A DNA stretch of 40,969 nt from Glaciibacter superstes DSM 21135. Lineage in GTDB: Bacteria; Actinomycetota; Actinomycetes; Actinomycetales; Microbacteriaceae. Both the position numbers and the translations under genes were made by a program. Of the stretch, positions 35,525-40,969 are shown one piece after another. The stretch lies in contig NZ_ATWH01000013.1 of assembly GCF_000421145.1 (NCBI RefSeq), positions 1 through 40,969 on the forward strand, in the 5' to 3' direction. Every line of letters begins with the position of its first letter. Position 1 is the stretch's first letter. Below the pieces are notes generated by a model that searched no databases, was not told the origin of the DNA, and worked only from the letters and a program-made list of their open reading frames with translations.

Positions 35525-36898
35525 TTGTCTACCTCACCAAAGCTGATCGACGTGCCGGAGGCTCTACACAGCCCGGCGCTCAAATCGGCAATCTCGAAGG
35601 CGGCCCGGCATCTGATGCCGATGCTCGTCATCCTCTACTTCGTCGCCTTCCTCGACCGCACCAACGTCGGATTCGCCGAAGAGGCGCTGCGCATCGACCG
35701 TGGCGTCTCCGACGGCGCGTTCGCCCTCGGCGCCGGCATCTTCTTCATCGGCTACGCGCTGTTCGAGATTCCGAGCAACCTGCTGCTGAAGAAGTTCGGA
35801 GCTCGGTTCTGGCTCGCGCGCATCGCCATCACCTGGGGGATCGTCGCCGCGGCATTCGCCTTCACGACGAACGACACGATGTTCATCGTGCTCCGCTTCC
35901 TGCTCGGTGTCACCGAGGCCGGACTGTTCCCCGGCGTCATCATGTTCCTGGCCGAATGGTTCCCGAACAAGGTGCGGGTGCAGATGTTCGCCATCTTCTA
36001 CCTGGCCCAGCCGTTCTCCCAGATGCTGGGAGCCCCACTCAGCGGCGGCCTGATCAGCTTCGGCGACGCGGTCACCCCGTGGCACGGCTGGCAGGTGATG
36101 TTCTTCTCCGAGGGCATACTCGCTATCATCGCGGGCATCGCTGCGGTGTTCCTGCTGATCAACAGTCCGCAACAGGCGAAGTTCCTGAACGCCGAGGAGA
36201 AGGAAGCCCTTCTGACCGTGATGAAGAAGGAAGACGCGGTTCGTAAAGAGGACGGCCCGTCCGGTATCTGGCGCGCCATGTCGAACTGGAAGGTGTGGTA
36301 CTTCACCATCATCTACTTCTGCCTGCAGATCGCCGTCTACGGAACGACGTTCTACCTGCCTCAGCAGGTGTCGAACCTGATCGGCCAGGAGGTCGGCTGG
36401 CAGGTCGGGCTGGTCTCCGCCATTCCGTGGTTTGTTGGCCTGTTCGCCTGCTACTTCGTCGGCAAGTACGCGAGCACGGTCATCCGTCGCCGCAACTGGG
36501 GCACGTGGTTCTACATCGGTACCGGCGTGTTCATCATCGGCTCCGGATGGGCAGGCGCGAGCGGACTTCCCATCGTCGGCATCCTCTGCATCACACTCGC
36601 GGTGTCCTGCTTCCTGTCGGTCGGTCCGATCACCTGGTCATATCCGGCCGCGTTCCTCACCGGAACGGCGGCAGCGGCCGGCATCGGCCTGATCAACTCG
36701 CTCGGCAACCTCGGCGGTTTTGTCGCACCGCTGATGCGCACCGGCTTCAACGAGGCAGTTCCGACGGACAGTGGTGTGTGGGGCGTCGTCTCACTCGGCG
36801 TATTCGCTTTCCTCGCTGCGCTGATGCTCTTCGGCACCAAGTACTTCACGTCGAAGTCTGACGCACTCCTGGTCGATAAGGCGCCACGGGTGCATTAG
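35525..36898 (+). CDS. MFS transporter, anion:cation symporter (ACS) family, sugar-acid importer
   Basis: 457 residues, twelve helices. The first helix ends in FLDRTNVGFAEEALRID, the phrase of ACS-family carriers of tartrate, galactonate, phthalate and hexuronates. GAGIFFIGYALFEIPSNLLLKKFGARFWLARIAITWG and VTEAGLFPGVIMFLAEWFPNKVRVQMFAIFYLAQPF are further family blocks. TTG start with AAGGAG eight bases upstream. An anionic substrate is typical of the family, which argues that the operon handles a sugar acid and not a neutral polyol. Last gene of the plus-strand operon, followed by a strong terminator. Confidence 0.88.
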   Translation: MSTSPKLIDVPEALHSPALKSAISKAARHLMPMLVILYFVAFLDRTNVGFAEEALRIDRGVSDGAFALGAGIFFIGYALFEIPSNLLLKKFGARFWLARIAITWGIVAAAFAFTTNDTMFIVLRFLLGVTEAGLFPGVIMFLAEWFPNKVRVQMFAIFYLAQPFSQMLGAPLSGGLISFGDAVTPWHGWQVMFFSEGILAIIAGIAAVFLLINSPQQAKFLNAEEKEALLTVMKKEDAVRKEDGPSGIWRAMSNWKVWYFTIIYFCLQIAVYGTTFYLPQQVSNLIGQEVGWQVGLVSAIPWFVGLFACYFVGKYASTVIRRRNWGTWFYIGTGVFIIGSGWAGASGLPIVGILCITLAVSCFLSVGPITWSYPAAFLTGTAAAAGIGLINSLGNLGGFVAPLMRTGFNEAVPTDSGVWGVVSLGVFAFLAALMLFGTKYFTSKSDALLVDKAPRVH

Positions 36899-36907
36899 CT
36901 CCGGGCT

Positions 36908-36958
36908 GAACGCGTAAGCGGGGTTAGATCTACTGGATCTGACCCCGCTTCCGCGTTC
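36908..36958. terminator. Long bidirectional terminator between the convergent operons
   Basis: An inverted repeat folds into a 15-pair inner stem (36916-36930 with 36936-36950, one G-T pair), five-base loop TACTG, one mismatch, then a 7-pair outer stem GAACGCG/CGCGTTC (36908-36914 with 36952-36958). It lies between the stops of the MFS and GntR genes and can end both transcripts. Confidence 0.85.
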
Positions 36959-36974
36959 TCCGGCGAGTGCCGGC

Positions 36975-37727
36975 TCAGCTGATGGCCTCGGTATGGGCGT
37001 GGGTGTATGGCTCTGTGGTTGCGTCTGCTCGCGAGCGGGTGCGTACCTTTTCGATGTGGTCGCGCATGGCCGCCGCCGCGCGAGCGGGGTCGCCGCTCCG
37101 GAAGGCATCGAGGATGCCGGTGTGCTCCCGAACAGCGTCGTCCGCGTCGGTCACGCCACTCATCACGGTCTGTCGCATGCGGTGGACGCGCGTCGAGATG
37201 GCCTCGGACATGTCGATCAGGAAGGGGTTGTGCGTACCTTCGAAGATGAGATGGTGGAAGTTCCAGTCCGCGGTGAAATACTCCCGCAGGAGTGTGAGAG
37301 AAAGCGTGTCGTCCGACGCGGCGTCCCGAACCCTCTTCGTCACTGCACGGTGTTCGTCCAGGGCGACTTCCAGAAGCGGTACCAGTGTCGCTGCATCACG
37401 CGCCGCAAGCTCGGTGGCGCCGCCCTCGAGCACGATCCTGGTGTCGAACAGGGCTTCAAGCTGACCATCGGAGATCGAGGGGGCGACCCGGTAACCCTTG
37501 AGCGGCTCGCGTGTCACGAGACCGGTGCGCTCCAACTGCACAAGGGCTTCGCGAACAGGAGTCGGAGATACCTGGAGGTCGCGCGCGACGGCATCGATCG
37601 AAAGCCTCGTGCCCGGCTCAACACCGGAACTCATCAGCATGTCGAGCACAAGGTCGTAAACGCGGTCGCGAAGTCCCTTACGCTCGAGGCCAGAGGATCC
37701 GCCCAGCGGATACGCGGTCTCAGACAT
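36975..37727 (-). CDS. GntR-family regulator, FCD subfamily
   Basis: 250 residues. Winged-helix: RDRVYDLVLDMLMSSGVEPGTRLSIDAVARDLQVSPTPVREALVQLERTGLVTREPLKGYRV. The FCD effector domain has likely metal ligands in FTADWNFHHLIFEG, the His of VREHTGILDAF and the His of MRDHIEKVR. FCD proteins sense small carboxylates or sugar acids. ATG at 37727 follows GGAGG. It begins 25 bases after the TIM-family gene's stop on the same strand, so it is probably the last gene of the kinase operon. The TCCTATAGGA palindromes before both operons are its likely targets. Confidence 0.88.
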   Translation of the reverse strand: MSETAYPLGGSSGLERKGLRDRVYDLVLDMLMSSGVEPGTRLSIDAVARDLQVSPTPVREALVQLERTGLVTREPLKGYRVAPSISDGQLEALFDTRIVLEGGATELAARDAATLVPLLEVALDEHRAVTKRVRDAASDDTLSLTLLREYFTADWNFHHLIFEGTHNPFLIDMSEAISTRVHRMRQTVMSGVTDADDAVREHTGILDAFRSGDPARAAAAMRDHIEKVRTRSRADATTEPYTHAHTEAIS

Positions 37728-37743
37728 TCACACCTCCGGGTCT

Positions 37744-37756
37744 CTGATGGTATCAG
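37744..37756 (-). promoter_or_regulatory. Small palindrome CTGAT-N3-ATCAG upstream of the GntR gene
   Basis: Arms CTGAT and ATCAG flank GGT, 17 bases before the GntR ATG and overlapping the end of the TIM-family gene. TGAT-N3-ATCA resembles FadR/FCD operator layouts but differs from the TCCTATAGGA sites. It may be an autoregulatory site or chance. Confidence 0.3.
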
Positions 37757-38565
37757 GCAGGTGTGCTTGGTCCGGTGAGGGCGCCGGTGAGCGCGGAGAC
37801 CTCATCCAGGATGGCGGCAACGGCGGCTGGATCGTGGGCGAAGCGGCCGAGGAAGATCCCGTCGACGGAGTCGGCGATCCGAGTCAGCAGCCCGGGTCCG
37901 GCGCTCCCGCCGTAGATGACAGCGGAATCGGGGAAGTCATTCCACTCGGCGAGATACGCACGCAGCGCGTCGCACACGCCACGGATGTGCTGGTCAGACG
38001 CCGGCTCTGCTGCGCCGATCGCCCAGTACGGTTCGTAGGCGGCAATCACACGACCGGTGACACCGGCGGCGCGCGCGGGCGCTATGGCTGATTCCAGCTG
38101 ACGGATGCATTCTGACGCGGCATCCGCGGGCTCGCCGGCCTCCGCTTCGCCGATGCAGATAATGGGTGTGAGGCCGTTACGCAGTGCAGCAGTGGTCTTG
38201 GCCGCGACAGCGTCGTCGGTCTCACCGAACAACCGGCGGCGTTCAGCGTGGCCGACCAACGCGACACGGCAGCCGATCTCGGCGAGCTCTGCGCCACTCA
38301 CCTCGCCGGTGTAGGCGCCGAAGTCCGCTTCGGCAAGATCCTGCGCGCCGATACTCGCGACATCATCCAGAATCTCGTGCGCCTGGGGGATCGAGGGGAA
38401 GCTCGGGATGACGAAGAGATCGGCTGCCGCGCTCGCTCCCTGCGTCGCCGGATGGGCGCGGGCTATCTCGGCAACCTCGGCACACCACTGGATGGTGCGC
38501 GCGTGGGTGAAGTACATCTTGAGACTCACCCCGACGAGAAACCGGGATTGGCGCCGCTTCGTCAC
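37753..38565 (-). CDS. Triosephosphate-isomerase-family enzyme, likely erythrulose-1-phosphate isomerase type
   Basis: 270 residues. TIM catalytic residues are present: Lys in FLVGVSLKMYF (normally GNWKMN, so Asn is replaced), His in RVALVGHAERRRLFGE, Glu in VIAAYEPYWAIGAAEPASDQ, and the phosphate loop YGGSAGPGLL. The altered first motif and linkage to an RpiB-family gene and a DhaK-type kinase fit the LerI group, which turns L-erythrulose 1-phosphate into D-erythrulose 4-phosphate. GTG start at 38565, two bases after the RpiB-family stop, marks tight coupling; the open frame upstream is antisense-like. Central glycolytic TpiA is a less likely identity in this operon. Confidence 0.8.
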   Translation of the reverse strand: MTKRRQSRFLVGVSLKMYFTHARTIQWCAEVAEIARAHPATQGASAAADLFVIPSFPSIPQAHEILDDVASIGAQDLAEADFGAYTGEVSGAELAEIGCRVALVGHAERRRLFGETDDAVAAKTTAALRNGLTPIICIGEAEAGEPADAASECIRQLESAIAPARAAGVTGRVIAAYEPYWAIGAAEPASDQHIRGVCDALRAYLAEWNDFPDSAVIYGGSAGPGLLTRIADSVDGIFLGRFAHDPAAVAAILDEVSALTGALTGPSTPA

Positions 38566-38567
38566 GG

Positions 38568-39026
38568 TCAGACGCCTTCGTAGCTGCAGATCTCCTGCAC
38601 CTTGTCGTTCGAGGCACTCGACTCGTCGAAGGTGTACGTCAGCCACTCGCGGGCCAGGCGCCTGGCGAGTTCGATGCCGACGACGCGCTGGCCCATGCAC
38701 AGCACTTGCGCATTGTTCGAGAGGACGGCGCGCTCGACCGAGTAACTGTCGTGGGCGGTGACGGCGCGCACTCCGGCGACCTTGTTCGCCGCGATTGCGA
38801 CGCCGAGCCCCGTGCCGCAGACCAGGAAGGCGCGGTCTGCCTCGCCGCGCGCCACCATCTCGGCCGCAGCGATCGCGATCGTGGGGTAGTTCGTGTGCCC
38901 GTCGGCATTGACGCCGACGTCGGTGACGGATGCGACGAGGTCGTTTCCTTCGAAGTCGGCCTTGATCCGTTCCTTGTAGTCGAATCCGGCGTCATCGCTT
39001 CCGACGACGATTCTTAATGCGTTCAT
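38568..39026 (-). CDS. RpiB/LacAB-family isomerase, likely D-erythrulose-4-phosphate isomerase type
   Basis: 152 residues. RpiB motifs: [20 protein letters not shown], then [82 protein letters not shown]. The catalytic Cys sits in CGTGLG. Ribose-5-phosphate isomerases have GSDHAGF, where the His opens the furanose ring; Asp here suggests an open-chain tetrulose substrate, as in DerI/EryI. The ATG follows AAGGAG. It would make D-erythrose 4-phosphate, entering the pentose phosphate pathway. The head reads GSDDAGF, a difference worth noting. Confidence 0.85.
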   Translation of the reverse strand: MNALRIVVGSDDAGFDYKERIKADFEGNDLVASVTDVGVNADGHTNYPTIAIAAAEMVARGEADRAFLVCGTGLGVAIAANKVAGVRAVTAHDSYSVERAVLSNNAQVLCMGQRVVGIELARRLAREWLTYTFDESSASNDKVQEICSYEGV

Positions 39027-39086
39027 GTGCCTGCTCCTTCTGCTTGGTCGTGGTTGCGTGGCCGCGATCGTGTGTAGGTTGACGAC

Positions 39087-40829
39087 TCAGCTGCCGGCGG
39101 AACGCCGCTGCAGGACCTCGTGGATGGTCAGGGCGATCAGCGACAGCGACACCGCGCCGGGGTCTGCCACCCCGACGGCCTTCTCACCGTGCGCGCGGGC
39201 GCGACCGAGTTTCGGCATCATGGCCGTCGTGCCGTCGGCCGCCTCCTGCGCGGCATCGGCCGCAACGCTCCAGGCATCCGTCAGCGACTCACCGGAGGAA
39301 ACGCGCTCGGCGAGGGTGTCGGCGAACGGCACGAGCGAGTCGACCATTGTTTTGTCGCCGACCTGCGCCTTCCCGAACGCCATTACGGCCTCCTTCGCTG
39401 CGACGAGTCCCTCGGCGATGGCGGTGGCCGTCACGGGCTGGGTGTCGCCGAGGCGGCTGCCGACCGTGCGCAGGATGACTCCCCAGATGGCACCGGATGT
39501 TCCGCCGGCGCGATCCGACCAGGCGTCGGCAGCTCGGGCCAGGGTGCTTTCAACACCCGCGCCGGAGACGAAGGCGAGCTGCGCCGCTGCTGCCGCGGCG
39601 TTCGAGCCGCGCTTCATTCCGATGCCGTGGTCGCCGTCGCCGGCGATGGCGTCGAGGCGCCCGAGCTCGTCTGCGTTGTCGGCGATGATCTCCTTCACCG
39701 CCGAGAGCGCCTCCGTGACGGCAGCGGCAGCGCGGCGGGAATCGTCGCTGGATTCCGGGAGCTCGGCCTCGGCGATCGAGTCGTCGATGTCGCCGCGCAC
39801 CACCAGGTCGTTGCCGTCGACCGAGCCCGTGCGGAAGGCCGGGGTGTCCGCCGGGGCCGCCCAGAGCTTCTCCAGTTCGTCGTCGACCCAGAGCAGCGTC
39901 AGCGAGACGCCGGCCATGTCGAAGCTGGTGCAGAACTCACCGACCTGCGGGTCAAGCAATTCGATTCCGGCGTCCCCGAGGAGGTCGGCGATACGGTCGT
40001 AGACGATGTAGAGCTCTTCGTTCTTGACCGAGCCGAGCCCGTTCAGGATTGGGACGACCCGGGCGCCGTCAGCGGAGACACCCTCGGGGATCTCGTCCTG
40101 TGAGAGGAGTCGTTCGACAAAGAGTTCGGCGAGACCGTCGGCCGAGGGAATGTCGACCTCATCGATTCCGGGCTCGCCGTGGATGCCGAGCCCGATGGCC
40201 ATGCGACCCTCAGGAACGGTGAACAGTGGTTCTGAGGCGCCGGGAAGGGTGCACCCGGTGAACGCGACACCCATCGAACGCGTGCGCTCGTTGGCGAGGA
40301 TGGCGACCCGTTCGACGCCATCGATGTCGTACCCGGCAGATGCCGCGGCGCCGGCCACTTTGAAGACAGTCAGGTCGCCGGCAATGCCGCGGCGCTTCTG
40401 CTTCTGGCTTGCCGGTGCGCTGAAGATGTCGTCGGTCACGAGGACCGTGCGGCAGTCAACACCCTCCGAGCGCAGAGTGTCCTGCGCCTCGGTGAAGTGC
40501 AGCACATCTCCGGCGTAGTTTCCGTAACTGAGCAGGATTCCCTTGCCCTGGTCGCTGGCCCGGCAGACCGACTCCACCTGGTGGGCAGATGGCGAGGCGA
40601 AGAGGTTGCCCATGGCCGCGCCGTGCGCAAGGCCGTGACCGACCAGGCCACCGAATGCCGGATAGTGGCCGGAGCCGCCGCCGATGACGAGTGACACGGT
40701 CGGGGACTGGGATGCCGTCGAGCGGGTCACACCACCGGCCACCCGGCGCACCCAGCGGGCGTTGGCGCGAACGAAACCATCGGTCATTTCGTCCGCGAAG
40801 TCTTCCGGTTCGTTCCAGAGTCGTGTCAT
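39087..40829 (-). CDS. Fused DhaK-DhaL ATP-dependent kinase, likely erythrulose kinase
   Basis: 580 residues. DhaK part (1-330): VIGGGSGHYPAFGGLVGHGLAHGAAMGNLFASP, SYGNYAGDVLHF, and GLGIHGEPGID with the His that binds the keto group covalently. DhaL part (about 370-580): DAIAGDGDHGIGMKRG with the Mg-ATP Asp residues, WSDRAGGTSGAIWG, and GRARAHGEKAVGVADPGAVSL. Single-chain ATP kinases of this type phosphorylate dihydroxyacetone or erythrulose. Neighbouring LerI- and DerI-like isomerases favour erythrulose (LerK/DerK role). ATG follows GAGGAG. First gene of the minus operon, with a TCCTATAGGA palindrome 45 bases upstream. Confidence 0.88.
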   Translation of the reverse strand: MTRLWNEPEDFADEMTDGFVRANARWVRRVAGGVTRSTASQSPTVSLVIGGGSGHYPAFGGLVGHGLAHGAAMGNLFASPSAHQVESVCRASDQGKGILLSYGNYAGDVLHFTEAQDTLRSEGVDCRTVLVTDDIFSAPASQKQKRRGIAGDLTVFKVAGAAASAGYDIDGVERVAILANERTRSMGVAFTGCTLPGASEPLFTVPEGRMAIGLGIHGEPGIDEVDIPSADGLAELFVERLLSQDEIPEGVSADGARVVPILNGLGSVKNEELYIVYDRIADLLGDAGIELLDPQVGEFCTSFDMAGVSLTLLWVDDELEKLWAAPADTPAFRTGSVDGNDLVVRGDIDDSIAEAELPESSDDSRRAAAAVTEALSAVKEIIADNADELGRLDAIAGDGDHGIGMKRGSNAAAAAAQLAFVSGAGVESTLARAADAWSDRAGGTSGAIWGVILRTVGSRLGDTQPVTATAIAEGLVAAKEAVMAFGKAQVGDKTMVDSLVPFADTLAERVSSGESLTDAWSVAADAAQEAADGTTAMMPKLGRARAHGEKAVGVADPGAVSLSLIALTIHEVLQRRSAGS

Positions 40830-40873
40830 TGCTGGTTTCTCCTCGCCGTCGAGTCACATCGGTCGTCTGCAAT

Positions 40874-40887
40874 AATCCTATAGGATT
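40874..40887 (-). promoter_or_regulatory. 14-bp palindrome AATCCTATAGGATT before the kinase operon
   Basis: A perfect 14-base palindrome 45 bases before the kinase ATG. It shares TCCTATAGGAT with the site before the plus-strand operon, so one repressor probably controls both. TAGGAT within it could also be a -10 for the minus strand. Confidence 0.65.
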
Positions 40888-40916
40888 TTTGGTCCAACGG
40901 CATCCGTGCGTCCGTC

Positions 40917-40969
40917 TCAGCCTGACCCCTCAGCCTGACCCCTCAGCCTGACCCCTCAGCCTGACCCCT
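40917..40969. repeat. 13-bp tandem repeat running off the window end
   Basis: TCAGCCTGACCCC is repeated four times (40917, 40930, 40943, 40956) without a mismatch and continues past the last base. It lies upstream of the kinase promoter. True copy number cannot be seen from this window. Confidence 0.85.

Noticed and set aside
39120..40103. Long plus-strand frames opposite the kinase gene
   Set aside because: Shadow frames of the well-supported DhaK-DhaL gene; composition and lack of motifs argue against coding.

Overview
The window is high-GC DNA with GTG/TTG starts, ATGA stop/start overlaps and actinobacterial gene families (LAL-type LuxR regulator, WYL regulator, LysM lipoprotein, DUF6226-like protein). 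It fits the chromosome of an actinobacterium, probably Microbacteriaceae. No rRNA, convincing tRNA, CRISPR array, prophage or intact insertion sequence was found. Most of the content is nutrient uptake and catabolism, with several scars of past deletion or recombination.

Layout. 1-3246: unknown gene end, a 34-bp perfect palindrome, then a compatible-solute (OpuA/OpuC-type) ABC operon whose substrate-binding gene has lost its 5' half. 3262-7133: PHP-domain protein, AI-2E family permease, DHA2-type MFS exporter. 7446-15446: an oligopeptide-type ABC transporter (lipoprotein receptor, two permeases, fused double ATPase) followed by a luciferase-like monooxygenase and two carboxymuconolactone-decarboxylase/AhpD-fold proteins. 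This is a recurrent cassette of unknown substrate; a hairpin and a seven-copy 18-bp tandem repeat lie between receptor and permease. 15447-17910: a degraded patch with a small hypothetical gene, a DUF6226-like gene, two divergent genes that both lost their 5' ends, and a short MarR gene. 17940-22446: Gfo/Idh/MocA oxidoreductase, an 80-residue unknown protein and a large ATP-binding LuxR regulator.

22501-28140 (minus strand): LacI regulator, MalEFG-like sugar transporter without its own ATPase, and a sulfatase with no visible export signal. Together they suggest import of an intact sulfated carbohydrate and desulfation in the cytoplasm. Near-identical LacI-type operators precede the receptor gene and the lacI gene. 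28212-31119: rhodanese-type sulfurtransferase, LysM lipoprotein, L-serine dehydratase. 31189-31345: promoter repeats and the first 36 codons of a truncated ABC ATPase gene. 31485-32453: WYL regulator.

32537-40887 is the most interesting block. Two convergent operons meet at a 22-pair bidirectional terminator. The plus operon encodes a xylose-isomerase-like TIM-barrel enzyme, a 3-hydroxyacyl-CoA-dehydrogenase-family enzyme, an SDR, a 36-residue membrane protein and an ACS-family MFS importer. The minus operon encodes a fused DhaK-DhaL kinase, an RpiB-family isomerase, a triosephosphate-isomerase-family protein and an FCD GntR regulator. A TCCTATAGGA palindrome precedes both operons. The minus set matches the known tetrulose route (erythrulose to erythrose 4-phosphate). 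The plus set could feed it by oxidising and decarboxylating an imported five-carbon sugar acid; this is inference. All assignments were made by reading motifs, without database searches.
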